Positions 8,867-18,115 of a stretch of 43,722 nucleotides of DNA are shown here, one piece after another. The notes beneath the pieces were generated by a model. The model did not search any database and was not told the origin of the DNA. It worked only from the letters and a program-made list of their open reading frames with translations. The stretch comes from Porphyromonadaceae bacterium (lineage in GTDB: Bacteria > Bacteroidota > Bacteroidia > Bacteroidales > Dysgonomonadaceae). The position numbers and the translations under genes are program-made. Each line of letters starts with the position of its first letter. The stretch's first letter is position 1. The stretch lies in NCBI GenBank assembly GCA_022840285.1, contig JALHIE010000003.1:1-43722 (forward strand). Direction: 5' to 3'.

Positions 8867-10108
8867 ATGAAAATTAAGTTAAAAGTTTCTTTTCTTCTCT
8901 TGTGTCTGTTGTTCTTATCTGCCTGCGGAAAAAAAGAAACTCAGCAAATTCCAGAGAGCAGGGTCATGAAAGGAACATTCTTTCTTGATCTGTATGAAGA
9001 GGGGGAGATCGAGGCAATTCAATCTACCAACATTGTAGCTCCACGTATTTCATGGAGGTATGGGAACCTGAAGATTACAGAGATGGTTAAAGACGGACAA
9101 GAAGTAAAGGCCGGCGATACGCTGATCGTTTTTGATCCGTCAGAAGTCCTTAAAAGCATCGTTGATGCTGAATCGACGTTGGAGATTGAACGAGCGGAGT
9201 ACGATCGGATGATTGCACAGCAACAATCGGACTTGGAAGATCTTAGGGCAGGCTACGAAGTGGCACGCATCTCGCATGAAATATCCCGGATACGATTTGA
9301 ATCATCAGAGTATGAATCGGAGATCAATAAAAAACAGATCCAATTAAACCTGGATAAAGCAGATATCGCCTTACAGAGAGCCAAGGAACAAATCGAAAAT
9401 CGGATAAAAATTCAAAAGGAAGAAATTAAGCAGAAAGAGCTTTCAATCCAGCGATTTGTATTAAGGTTAGATGAAGCACACGAAACACTTCGCCAGTTAT
9501 CCGTAGTATCTCCTACCTCTGGTGTTGCGATTATCTCACGAAACAGAAGCACCAACAATAAATTTCAGATTGGAGATCAATGTTGGGCAGGTTTACCCAT
9601 TATCCAGTTGCCAGACCTCTCTTCATTAAAGGCAACGGTTCAGATTAATGAAGTCGACATCTCCAAGATAAGCAAAGGATTGGAAGTTCAAATCAAACCC
9701 GATGCCTTTTCCGATAGCACCTTTACCGGTAAAGTGAACAGTGTCGCCAACTTGGCTATTAACAAGGAAAGATCAACGAAAATTAAAGTGTTCCCTGTTG
9801 AGATATTGGTGAATGAAGCGGATAAAAATCTTCTTCCTGGTCTTACGGTCAGTTGTAGGATAATAATGGATAAGCTGGAAGATGTGCTTTACATCCCGTT
9901 GGATGCATTAAGAATGGAAGGCGAAAGATACTTTGTATACAGGAGAAGTGGCAACGGATTTGAGAAAATTGAAATCGAAACCGGTATTAGTAATACCGAC
10001 TATGTAGTGGTTTTGGATGGACTTAAGGCGGGTGATGCAATTGCACTCATCGATCCTTTTACCGTCGAGGAAAAAAAGGGAACCCCCGAAAACATTGAAA
10101 AAAAATGA
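8867..10108 (+). CDS. Efflux periplasmic adaptor lipoprotein 2 (HlyD/MacA-like)
   Basis: Second adaptor, 413 residues, 47 bases after the first. The signal MKIKLKVSFLLLCLLFLSAC predicts a lipoprotein with Cys20. First lipoyl half around LKITEMVKDGQEVKAGDTL, a long coiled-coil hairpin (about 95-200, rich in E, R, Q and K), second lipoyl half SVVSPTSGVAIISRN, a barrel domain and a complete membrane-proximal domain (IETGISNTDYVVVLDGLKAG). Its stop is one base before the ATG of the third adaptor, so the two are probably translationally coupled. Its role is to form, alone or with the sister adaptors, the periplasmic tube of a tripartite exporter. Confidence 0.88.
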   Translation: MKIKLKVSFLLLCLLFLSACGKKETQQIPESRVMKGTFFLDLYEEGEIEAIQSTNIVAPRISWRYGNLKITEMVKDGQEVKAGDTLIVFDPSEVLKSIVDAESTLEIERAEYDRMIAQQQSDLEDLRAGYEVARISHEISRIRFESSEYESEINKKQIQLNLDKADIALQRAKEQIENRIKIQKEEIKQKELSIQRFVLRLDEAHETLRQLSVVSPTSGVAIISRNRSTNNKFQIGDQCWAGLPIIQLPDLSSLKATVQINEVDISKISKGLEVQIKPDAFSDSTFTGKVNSVANLAINKERSTKIKVFPVEILVNEADKNLLPGLTVSCRIIMDKLEDVLYIPLDALRMEGERYFVYRRSGNGFEKIEIETGISNTDYVVVLDGLKAGDAIALIDPFTVEEKKGTPENIEKK

Positions 10109-10109
10109 A

Positions 10110-11114
10110 ATGGTGAAAATAATTACGTATCGTTGGTTAGGCCTTTTGTCCTGTCTGCTCCTTGTGGTTTCTTGTAAGGACGTACTCGATTCGATAACAG
10201 AGAAAAAAAAATCTTATGATGGAAACATCATCGTAGAAACCGGAGAACTTGCTGCGGTCAACACCGTTTCTTTTGTCGTACCAAGATATGGCCGTTTTTG
10301 GTCTGAAATGAAAATCATCGGGTTACTTAATCACGGAGAAATTGTAAAAAAAGGAGATTCCGTAGCGCTATTCGACCCGAGTGACATAAATAAATATATT
10401 ATCGAGAGGGAGACGAACTTGGAAACTCAATTGGCATCACTGGAGAAAATGTATGTAGAACAGGAGAACCGGAAACAGGAAAGTGAATCGAGAATTAAAA
10501 ATGAACTGGCATCGTACGACTTGAAAAAAATCGAACTGGAGGCTTCCCGTTTTGAATCCGATCGCGTCCAGCAGATAAAAAAGCTGGAGTTTGAACAAGC
10601 TACAATCAACTTGGAAAAAGAAAAAAGAATTTATGAATTAAGTAAAATTATAAATGAAAGCAACCTGAAAATTCAGGAAATTAGAGTACAACAGATTAAA
10701 GATGACATTGAAGATTCAAAGAAACTTCTCCCTCAACTCACGTTGAGAACTCCTGTGTCGGGCGTCTTTCAGATTGAGCTGAACCGGCAGGATCCGAACA
10801 GAAGCATCTATAAAATCGGTGACAACATATATGCCGGGAACAGCTTGGCAGTAGTACCCGAGTTGGAACACATGAAAGTTATCACACAGGTGAACGAAAC
10901 AGATTTTCTGAAGATAAATGTTGACCAAAAAGTGGCGGTCCGTTTAGACGCCCTGCCTGATGTTGTTTTTAACGGTAAAGTTTATTATGTTGGAAAACTT
11001 TGCAGACCAAAAGAGCGTAACTCCCGACAAAAAATATTCGATGTGGAAGTGAGGATTACGAAACCTGATGAGAGATTAAGGCCGGGGATGACGGTTAGTT
11101 GTGAATTTTTATGA
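10110..11114 (+). CDS. Efflux periplasmic adaptor lipoprotein 3, C-terminally short
   Basis: Third adaptor, 334 residues from ATG 10110, one base after the previous stop; an in-frame start at 10017 would lie inside adaptor 2 and mask the lipoprotein signal MVKIITYRWLGLLSCLLLVVSC (Cys22). It has both lipoyl halves (LLNHGEIVKKGDSVALFDPS and LTLRTPVSGVFQIEL), the helical hairpin between them, and the barrel region ending RPGMTVSCEFL. The chain stops there: the roughly 70-residue membrane-proximal domain present in adaptors 1 and 2 is absent. The permease gene begins 11 bases on. The shortened form could be a specialised subunit of a mixed adaptor ring. Confidence 0.87.
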   Translation: MVKIITYRWLGLLSCLLLVVSCKDVLDSITEKKKSYDGNIIVETGELAAVNTVSFVVPRYGRFWSEMKIIGLLNHGEIVKKGDSVALFDPSDINKYIIERETNLETQLASLEKMYVEQENRKQESESRIKNELASYDLKKIELEASRFESDRVQQIKKLEFEQATINLEKEKRIYELSKIINESNLKIQEIRVQQIKDDIEDSKKLLPQLTLRTPVSGVFQIELNRQDPNRSIYKIGDNIYAGNSLAVVPELEHMKVITQVNETDFLKINVDQKVAVRLDALPDVVFNGKVYYVGKLCRPKERNSRQKIFDVEVRITKPDERLRPGMTVSCEFL

Positions 11115-11125
11115 TAAAATGAACT

Positions 11126-12364
11126 ATGCAGTACGGTGAAAATATACGTTTAGCACTTCAAGGATTAGTCGATCACAAATTTCGTTCTTTTCTTACGATG
11201 TTGGGGATTATTTTCGGAGTAGCATCTGTCATCACGATGCTATCGATTGGCGAAGGAGCTAAACGTGAAGCAATTGCAAAATATCAAGATCTGGGTGTAA
11301 ACAATATCATCATTCGAGAAAAATCGCTTTCCAATGAGGAATTGGAAGAAATTAGAGCAAAATTTTCGCCAGGTCTTTCCATTCAGGATGCAACAGTCAT
11401 CAAGGAAATCGTACCCGGGGTTGAGAGAATTGCTTCGCAAGCCGAAAAAAACAGTGAGGTAAGGTACAACGATAAGTCGGTAAAATCAACTGTGATAGGC
11501 ATTACACCTGATTTTTCCGCAATGATGAATTACAAGGTTCAAAAAGGCTACTTCATCAACGACAAACATTACAGTGAACGATTAAAAGTGTGTGTGCTGG
11601 GTGCAGGAGTAGCTGCATCCTTTTTTAAAAATGAAGATCCCATCGGGCAGTTGGTGAAAATTGACGACCAGTGGCTGGAAGTCATCGGTGTACTTGAATC
11701 GAAAAGTCTTTTTACCGAAACTGTGGGTGAATTGGCAGCCAGAGACTTAAATACGGATGTTTACGTGCCGTTGTCTTTGTTTTTAAATCGTTTCACCCGT
11801 GAAAATGTTCTCACCAGCGAAATACAGCAAATTACCGTACAAATTAATAAATCAGATAAGTTGGTAGAAGCATCTAAAATAATCAATGAAATTCTACGCA
11901 GGCATCATTTTAATAACGACGATTACAGCATAGTCATTCCTTTTGAACTTTTGAAACAAGAAGAGAAAGAGCGGCAAATCTACAATTTTCTCTTGGGTGC
12001 CATTGCAGCAATATCGCTATTGGTAGGAGGCATAGGCATTATGAACATCATGCTCGCTACGGTGATGGAGCGAACACGCGAAATAGGAATCCGACGGGCG
12101 GTTGGAGCGCGGAAAGTAGATATTATGAGCCAATTTGTTACTGAATCGGTGGCAATAAGCATTACGGGAGGCATAATCGGTGTATTGTTCGGAATTGTTT
12201 TGTCGCTCCTGGTTACCCTATTTACAGACATTACCACTTTCATACAGCCTTACTCGGTCTTCATTGCATTTTCATTTTCGGTAATCGTGGGTGTTAGTTT
12301 CGGATATTTACCGGCAAAGAATGCGGCAAACTTGAAACCAGTCGATTCCATTCGTTACGAATAA
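11126..12364 (+). CDS. ABC transporter permease, MacB/FtsX family
   Basis: A 412-residue MacB-type permease. One N-terminal membrane helix (about 20-42, in SFLTMLGIIFGVASVITMLS) is followed by a large periplasmic MacB_PCD domain (about 45-275). The C-terminal FtsX domain has three helices (about 285-305, 335-360 and 370-395), with the family stretch GGIGIMNIMLATVMERTREI at the first. Unlike E. coli MacB, the ATPase is a separate gene, 12 bases downstream. MacB-type systems are mechanotransmitters that push substrates from the periplasm through TolC rather than across the inner membrane. Confidence 0.92.
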   Translation: MQYGENIRLALQGLVDHKFRSFLTMLGIIFGVASVITMLSIGEGAKREAIAKYQDLGVNNIIIREKSLSNEELEEIRAKFSPGLSIQDATVIKEIVPGVERIASQAEKNSEVRYNDKSVKSTVIGITPDFSAMMNYKVQKGYFINDKHYSERLKVCVLGAGVAASFFKNEDPIGQLVKIDDQWLEVIGVLESKSLFTETVGELAARDLNTDVYVPLSLFLNRFTRENVLTSEIQQITVQINKSDKLVEASKIINEILRRHHFNNDDYSIVIPFELLKQEEKERQIYNFLLGAIAAISLLVGGIGIMNIMLATVMERTREIGIRRAVGARKVDIMSQFVTESVAISITGGIIGVLFGIVLSLLVTLFTDITTFIQPYSVFIAFSFSVIVGVSFGYLPAKNAANLKPVDSIRYE

Positions 12365-12376
12365 AAAAGTCAAAAA

Positions 12377-13075
12377 ATGTTGATAGAAATAAAAGACTTA
12401 AAGAAGAATTACTCCCTGGGGGATGCCGAAATACCCGTTATCCACGGTATAAACCTCAATATTGAAAAAAATGAATACGTTGCCATAATGGGACCGTCGG
12501 GTTCGGGAAAGTCAACGCTTATGAATATCCTGGGCTGCCTGGACACCGCCTCCAGCGGACATTATTATTTTAACAATGTGGATGTGAGTACGTTGGATGA
12601 TGATGCCTTGTCGATCATGAGGAACAAGGAAATTGGATTTATCTTTCAGAATTTCAATCTTTTACCTAGATTAAACGCCATTCAAAATGTGGAGCTTCCT
12701 CTCATTTATACCGGAACACCGGGAGCGGAGCGAAGGGAAAGAGCATTGCAGGCGCTAGACAGAGTCGGCTTATCGGATCGTATTAATCATAAACCCTCTG
12801 AACTAAGCGGAGGGCAAAGGCAGCGAATTGCCGTCGCCCGAGCTTTAATAACAAATCCAGGAATATTGCTGGCCGATGAACCCACGGGGGCACTCGATTC
12901 TAAAACAGGTGTTGAAATTATGCGATTATTTGAGGAATTGCACGCAGAAGGAAATACGATTATTCTTATCACTCATGAGCAGGAAATCGCAAACTACGCT
13001 CTTCGAAACATCTTTCTTAAGGATGGAAAAATACATTCCGACCGACCAAATCCTTTAAAGGTAACCATAAATTAA
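12377..13075 (+). CDS. ABC transporter ATP-binding protein, MacB/LolD type
   Basis: A 232-residue ATPase. Walker A is GPSGSGKST, the Q-loop lies in IGFIFQNFNLLPRLNA, the signature is LSGGQRQRIAVARAL, Walker B ILLADEPTGALDS and the H-loop ITHEQEIA. It is the energy-supplying subunit for the permease 12 bases upstream. Strong match to the MacB/LolD/FtsE subgroup; a role in lipoprotein sorting (LolD) is less likely because the neighbours are adaptors and TolC. Confidence 0.95.
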   Translation: MLIEIKDLKKNYSLGDAEIPVIHGINLNIEKNEYVAIMGPSGSGKSTLMNILGCLDTASSGHYYFNNVDVSTLDDDALSIMRNKEIGFIFQNFNLLPRLNAIQNVELPLIYTGTPGAERRERALQALDRVGLSDRINHKPSELSGGQRQRIAVARALITNPGILLADEPTGALDSKTGVEIMRLFEELHAEGNTIILITHEQEIANYALRNIFLKDGKIHSDRPNPLKVTIN

Positions 13076-13092
13076 ATTTGCACGAAACCTAC

Positions 13093-14577
13093 ATGAAGAA
13101 GCTATATTTTACTTTCACGCTCCTGTCCACGTTTCTTATGACACCGATGTCACAAAACGTTTATACGCTCACTTTGGAAGAAAGCATTAAAATTGCCAAA
13201 GAGAAAAGCTATAGTATGTTGAGATTGAGCGAGGACCTTAGAATTGCCGAATACAACTTGAAATCTGCAACTAGCCGGTTGAGAACTCATATTGACATGA
13301 CCATTGGCGCACCGCAATACAACGAGACCATAGAAAGTTGGAAAGACACAACAGGAATTACTTATTACTATCCAATAAAAGAATTGGGCTATTCAGGGTC
13401 ATTGACTATCAATCAACCGTTACCCACAGACGGTAGAATTTTTATTAATAATACGCTATCGAGCAGTGAAGACTTGAAAAACAATTTCCGGTCATCACGT
13501 CTGCGTTCCCGGATTGGGTTCAATCAACCTCTTAATGCTTTTTACGCCTATAACAGCATTAAATCATCATTGAAAAGAGCCGAGTTGGACTATGAGCGTT
13601 CAAACAAACAGTTCAAGCGAGAGGAATTAAACCTCATTTATCAAGTTAGCAGTTCATATTACAATTTGCTATCGCTTCAGAGGAGCACGGAGATTGCATC
13701 TCTCGACCTGGAACGACAGATGGAAGCCAACGAAATATCAAAAAACAAATACGCCGCCGGACTCATTCGTGAGGTAGATGCGCTTCAAATGGAAGTGGAC
13801 CTGGCAGAAGCACAAAACAACTACGATATTGCCAATTTGAATGAAGTTTCCGCAAAAAATTCTTTCAAGGAATTGTTGGGATTGAACTTGAATGACAGCA
13901 TAGCCTTGAATAATCAACTGAATTATCAAATTGTGATCATTGACCCCGTCAGAGCGGTTGAATTGGCCTTGAAGAACCGGTTGGAAGTCAGGGAACAGGA
14001 AATTCAGATTGAGATGCAAAAATTGAGCATTATGCAACAAAAGGCCAACGGATTGATTAAGGGCAGCATTGATGCATACTTCGAAAGAGCGGGTATTGAT
14101 CATCGGGCCAACGTCAGTTTTATGCAGTCAATTAAAAACTCGTACGGTAACCTGATTGATCGAAACTCAAGCTACGGTGTCGGGTTAACTATTACCATTC
14201 CTATTTTGGATTGGGGTGAAAACAAGGCGTTGGTGAGAGCAGCAGAAACAAGGTTAAAACAATTCAATTACCGCAAGGCAGAAGTTGAACGGGAAATTGA
14301 GACAGAAGTCAAAAACCTTATCGCCAGCATAAACAGTAACCTGAAGAGGCTCCAGGTCTTGGAGAAAAACGTATTGGTTGCCGAGAAAAGCTTTGAGATT
14401 ACGCGCAAGCGTTACTCTGATGGGGACATCGATAGTCAAGACCTGGCTTTAGAGAGAAATCGTCTGAACAACGCTTATACATCCCACCTCAGGGCTTACA
14501 TCAACTACCAACTATCACTGGCCGATTTGATGAGAAAAACTTTTTATGATTTTCAAAACCATCAAGAGATCAAGTGA
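13093..14577 (+). CDS. TolC family outer-membrane efflux protein
   Basis: A 494-residue TolC-like protein and last gene of the efflux operon. I use the ATG at 13093 (MKKLYFTFTLLSTFLMTPMS signal peptide); a TTG at 13078 would add five residues. Two OEP repeats of long amphipathic helices are visible (about 160-270 and 320-480), for example LEVREQEIQIEMQKLSIMQQ and AVELALKNRL between them. It should trimerise into the OM duct reached by the adaptors. It starts 17 bases after the ATPase gene. Confidence 0.92.
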   Translation: MKKLYFTFTLLSTFLMTPMSQNVYTLTLEESIKIAKEKSYSMLRLSEDLRIAEYNLKSATSRLRTHIDMTIGAPQYNETIESWKDTTGITYYYPIKELGYSGSLTINQPLPTDGRIFINNTLSSSEDLKNNFRSSRLRSRIGFNQPLNAFYAYNSIKSSLKRAELDYERSNKQFKREELNLIYQVSSSYYNLLSLQRSTEIASLDLERQMEANEISKNKYAAGLIREVDALQMEVDLAEAQNNYDIANLNEVSAKNSFKELLGLNLNDSIALNNQLNYQIVIIDPVRAVELALKNRLEVREQEIQIEMQKLSIMQQKANGLIKGSIDAYFERAGIDHRANVSFMQSIKNSYGNLIDRNSSYGVGLTITIPILDWGENKALVRAAETRLKQFNYRKAEVEREIETEVKNLIASINSNLKRLQVLEKNVLVAEKSFEITRKRYSDGDIDSQDLALERNRLNNAYTSHLRAYINYQLSLADLMRKTFYDFQNHQEIK

Positions 14578-14628
14578 CACCCACATATTATCAGTGTAGT
14601 CCGGAACTGATGTTGGAAAGGCAAGCGA

Positions 14629-15693
14629 TTAAAACCACTTTCTCCTTTTGAAATACCCGATCATCCCGACAACAATGAGCAACATTATACCCCAAACGAT
14701 AAAGTATCCATACCTCCAATGCAGTTCGGGAAGATGATCAAAATTCATTCCGTAAACACCCACAATAAAAGTCAACGGGATAAAAATCACCGAAAAAACG
14801 GTGAGTACGGTCATGGTGTCGTTGAGCTTTGTACTCATCGATGAGTGATACATGTTCAATTCATCGTAAAGGACCTCCCGGTAATAGTCGAGCAGGTCAA
14901 CCGCCTGATTGATATTGTCCTGCAACTCCTTATAATGTTTTTCGTTTTCTTCCTGTATAAAATCCGTATCCAGTTTCGTCAGTCCCACAATCATCTCCTT
15001 CGCCGGCTTTATATCCACACGCAAGTTATTGAGCTCATGTTTAAAAAGGCTGATTATCTTAAGTGTTTCTTTATTGGTGTCCAGGATAAGCCTTTCTTCA
15101 AGCGTTTCCACTTTTTCGCCGTAAACACCTAAAATATAGATATAGTTATCGATCACGACATCCAGCAAGGTGAACGCCAGGTAATCGGATCCGGATGTAC
15201 GGATTTTGGTTCTGTGTTTTCGGATTCTTTCCCGGACGGGTTCAAACAGATCGCCTTTTTCTTCCTGAAAAGTGATAAGAATCTTGTCCATTACGATAAG
15301 GCTCAGGTTATCGACCGACACCCTGTTCTTTTTCTCATTAAACTCCATCATCTTTATGGAGACGAAGAAACCGTTATCAAACTCCTCGGCCTGCGGACGG
15401 GACGACGGCTCCATCACATCCGATAGAATATCACCGGGAATGGAAAAGATATCCGACAATTCACGGATTATTTGCTCGTTGTGCAATCCGTCAACGTTTA
15501 TCCATGTGATGGAATCAGGATTCAAATACTTCCTCAGTTCCACGGTGTATTTTACTTCTGTTTCACGCACTTCTTCCAGATCAAAATCGATGACCTCGAT
15601 ACGTACGTCTTCGGCTTTCTTCTTTCCCCTGAATTTCAATTCATAGGGTGAAAGGCCAATGTCTTCTTTCTTCTTATGTGGGATATAAGGCAT
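14629..15693 (-). CDS. corA: CorA family magnesium/cobalt channel
   Basis: A 354-residue CorA-type divalent-cation channel. The large cytoplasmic N-terminal domain (about 1-290) ends in a long stalk helix. Two membrane helices follow (about 295-315 and 327-347), with the diagnostic YGMNF motif after the first and a basic C-terminus (KRRKW). CorA pentamers import Mg2+ and sometimes Co2+ or Ni2+. It converges on the TolC gene with a 51-base gap and lies downstream of the mutB terminator, so it has its own promoter. Confidence 0.93.
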   Translation of the reverse strand: MPYIPHKKKEDIGLSPYELKFRGKKKAEDVRIEVIDFDLEEVRETEVKYTVELRKYLNPDSITWINVDGLHNEQIIRELSDIFSIPGDILSDVMEPSSRPQAEEFDNGFFVSIKMMEFNEKKNRVSVDNLSLIVMDKILITFQEEKGDLFEPVRERIRKHRTKIRTSGSDYLAFTLLDVVIDNYIYILGVYGEKVETLEERLILDTNKETLKIISLFKHELNNLRVDIKPAKEMIVGLTKLDTDFIQEENEKHYKELQDNINQAVDLLDYYREVLYDELNMYHSSMSTKLNDTMTVLTVFSVIFIPLTFIVGVYGMNFDHLPELHWRYGYFIVWGIMLLIVVGMIGYFKRRKWF

Positions 15694-15711
15694 AAAAATT
15701 TAGGATTTTCA

Positions 15712-15719
15712 CAAAGTTA
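15712..15719 (-). promoter_or_regulatory. Possible -7 element of corA
   Basis: On the minus strand TAACTTTG matches TAnnTTTG about 20 bases before the corA ATG. No TTG is found at the usual -33 distance, which falls within the mutB terminator hairpin, so this is a partial match. Confidence 0.35.
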
Positions 15720-15730
15720 ATCATTTCATA

Positions 15731-15772
15731 AAAACAATTGCGGATTACGAAAAAGTTTCGCAACCCGCAATT
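15731..15772 (-). terminator. Rho-independent terminator of the mut operon
   Basis: Arms AATTGCGG (15736-15743) and CCGCAATT (15765-15772) pair perfectly. The inner sequence extends the stem through TT/AA and CGAAA/TTTCG with two single mismatches, leaving an AAG loop. On the minus strand the hairpin is followed by TGTTTTTATG, a U-tract. It lies 41 bases after the mutB stop. Confidence 0.85.
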
Positions 15773-15812
15773 TGTTAAAATCCAATTTCGAAATCGTGAA
15801 TTGTAATTCCCA

Positions 15813-17963
15813 TCACTCTTCTCCCAACAAGATCTTTACAATCTGGATGGCCGATTTCGCCACCGGGGATCCCGGACCGAAAATAGCGGCAACCCCTGCC
15901 TTGTAAAGGAAATCGTAATCCTGGGCGGGAATTACACCGCCGGCGATAACGATAATATCGGGACGGCCTAATTTGGCCAGTTCTTCAATGACTTGCGGAA
16001 CAAGTGTTTTGTGTCCGGCTGCCAACGAAGATACGCCCAGCACGTGAACATCGTTTTCCACGGCCTGACGGGCAGCTTCCGCCGGAGTCTGGAAGAGCGG
16101 CCCCATATCCACATCGAAACCGCAGTCGGCATAACCCGTGGCAACCACTTTTGCTCCGCGGTCGTGTCCGTCTTGTCCCATTTTTGCCACCATGATTCTC
16201 GGCTGCCGGCCTTCTTTCCGGGCAAATTTCTCGGTCATTGCGCGCGCTTCCTCGAGCGTAGCGTCTGATTTTGATTCTGCTGAATACACTCCTGAAATTG
16301 TTCTGATTACTGCATTATAACGTCCTACAACTTTTTCGCAGGCATCGGAAATTTCGCCCAATGTAGCGCGAACCCGTGCTGCTTCGACCGATAGTTCAAG
16401 GAGATTTCCCTGTTTGGTTTCCACACATTTGGTAATGGCTTCCAGCGCTTTGCGCACCGCTTCGTTGTCTCGTCCGGCCTTAAGTTGTTCCAACCGGGCA
16501 ATTTGCTGTTTGCGCACTTCGGTATTGTCGACTTCAAGAATATCGATGGGATCTTCTTTCTCCAACCGGCAAACGTTTACACCGATTATCTTCTGTGTTC
16601 CGGAGTCAATACGTGCTTGCGTACGTGCAGCCGCCTCTTCAATACGCATTTTGGGAACACCCGTTTCGATGGCTTTAGCCATTCCACCCAGTTTTTCAAC
16701 TTCCTGAATCAACGCCCACGCTTTATCCACCAGTTCCCGGGTAAGCGATTCCACGTAATAGGAGCCTGCCCACGGATCAACCTGTTTGGTGATTTGCGTC
16801 TCTTCCTGAATATAGATTTGCGTGTTACGCGCAATACGGGCCGAGAAGTCGGTCGGCAGAGCGATGGCTTCGTCCAGTGCGTTGGTGTGCAACGATTGCG
16901 TGTGTCCCAGCGCTGCGGCCATGGCTTCGATACAGGTGCGTCCCACGTTGTTGAACGGATCCTGTTCGGTCAACGACCAACCCGATGTCTGCGAGTGGGT
17001 CCTCAATGCCATCGATTTTGGGTTCTTCGCACCCATACTTTTCACAATCTTTGCCCAAAGCAACCTGGCTGCTCGCATCTTGGCAATTTCCATGAAGTGG
17101 TTCATACCGATGGCCCAGAAAAACGACAAACGAGGAGCAAAGGCATCGATATTGATGCCTGCATTGATTCCGGCACGCAGGTATTCGATGCCGTCGGCGA
17201 GGGTATAAGCCAGTTCGATGTCGGCTGTGGCTCCTGCTTCCTGCATGTGATATCCCGATATGGAGATGGAGTTGAACTTAGGCATCTTCTGCGACGTAAA
17301 CTCAAAAATATCGGCAATGATCTTCATGGAGAATTCCGGCGGATAAATGTAGGTGTTTCGCACCATAAATTCTTTCAGGATATCGTTCTGAATAGTCCCG
17401 GCCATCTCTTCAAGATTAGCTCCCTGTTCCTGTGCAGCGACAATATAGAAAGCCAGAACGGGTAAAACGGCACCGTTCATGGTCATGGAAACAGACATCT
17501 TGTTGAGCGGAATTCCATCGAAAAGAATTTTCATGTCTTCCACCGAACAGATCGATACCCCCGCTTTACCCACATCGCCCACCACACGCTCGTTGTCGGC
17601 ATCGTATCCGCGGTGGGTGGGTAGATCGAAAGCTACGGACAACCCTTTTTGACCTGAAGCCAGGTTGCGGCGGTAAAAGGCATTGGACTCTTCGGCAGTG
17701 GAAAATCCGGCATACTGACGAATGGTCCACGGGCGCATCACATACATGGTAGAATAAGGACCACGCAAGAAAGGTTCTACCCCGGCAGCGTACCCGAGAT
17801 GCTCCATTCCTTCGAGATCTTCTTTTGTGTATACAGGTTTCACCGGGATTTGCTCCGGTGTGAGCCAATCGGCTTTTATTTCATTTTTCTCAGCCCACCC
17901 GGCAACATCTGTCGCTTCAAAGCCGGCCGATTTAAAATCGATACTTTTGAAATCAGGTTTCAT
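15813..17963 (-). CDS. mutB: Methylmalonyl-CoA mutase large (catalytic) subunit
   Basis: A 716-residue catalytic subunit that interconverts succinyl-CoA and (R)-methylmalonyl-CoA with adenosylcobalamin, a step of the succinate-propionate pathway. The N-terminal TIM-barrel domain shows substrate-channel stretches such as RGPYSTMYVMRPWTIRQYAG and SISISGYHMQEAGA. The C-terminal B12-binding domain carries DGHDRG near residue 595, whose His is the lower cobalt ligand in this family. The ATG at 17963 (MKPDFKSIDF) is chosen over 17999, which adds 12 basic residues typical of no family member. It is separated from mutA by a prenyltransferase gene and a 152-base spacer, unlike the usual adjacent mutA-mutB pair. 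Confidence 0.95.
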   Translation of the reverse strand: MKPDFKSIDFKSAGFEATDVAGWAEKNEIKADWLTPEQIPVKPVYTKEDLEGMEHLGYAAGVEPFLRGPYSTMYVMRPWTIRQYAGFSTAEESNAFYRRNLASGQKGLSVAFDLPTHRGYDADNERVVGDVGKAGVSICSVEDMKILFDGIPLNKMSVSMTMNGAVLPVLAFYIVAAQEQGANLEEMAGTIQNDILKEFMVRNTYIYPPEFSMKIIADIFEFTSQKMPKFNSISISGYHMQEAGATADIELAYTLADGIEYLRAGINAGINIDAFAPRLSFFWAIGMNHFMEIAKMRAARLLWAKIVKSMGAKNPKSMALRTHSQTSGWSLTEQDPFNNVGRTCIEAMAAALGHTQSLHTNALDEAIALPTDFSARIARNTQIYIQEETQITKQVDPWAGSYYVESLTRELVDKAWALIQEVEKLGGMAKAIETGVPKMRIEEAAARTQARIDSGTQKIIGVNVCRLEKEDPIDILEVDNTEVRKQQIARLEQLKAGRDNEAVRKALEAITKCVETKQGNLLELSVEAARVRATLGEISDACEKVVGRYNAVIRTISGVYSAESKSDATLEEARAMTEKFARKEGRQPRIMVAKMGQDGHDRGAKVVATGYADCGFDVDMGPLFQTPAEAARQAVENDVHVLGVSSLAAGHKTLVPQVIEELAKLGRPDIIVIAGGVIPAQDYDFLYKAGVAAIFGPGSPVAKSAIQIVKILLGEE

Positions 17964-17978
17964 TTTTTTTCTTTTTTG

Positions 17979-18010
17979 AGTCAGGACTCTTGGATTCAAG
18001 AGCCAAGACT
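17979..18010 (-). promoter_or_regulatory. Inverted repeat in the mutB leader
   Basis: CTCTTG (17987-17992) and CAAGAG (17997-18002) pair around a GATT loop, and AGTC (17979-17982) pairs with GACT (18007-18010) outside a 4x4 internal loop. It lies 16 bases before the mutB ATG, in the 152-base gap after the prenyltransferase gene. It may be an RNA structure affecting mutB translation, or an operator; the role is unknown. Confidence 0.4.
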
Positions 18011-18115
18011 TTTAAATATTATTTTTTCTTTATGAAATGTACTTTATCTTTAATAATGTACTAATTTTCCCTATCAATCCAGGCCCGACAGCGTCTTGAT
18101 TCCTGGTTTCTTTGT

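Noticed and set aside
16485..17465. A 326-codon open frame antisense to mutB
   Set aside because: It is a codon-bias shadow of a strongly supported gene; its translation has no recognisable domain.
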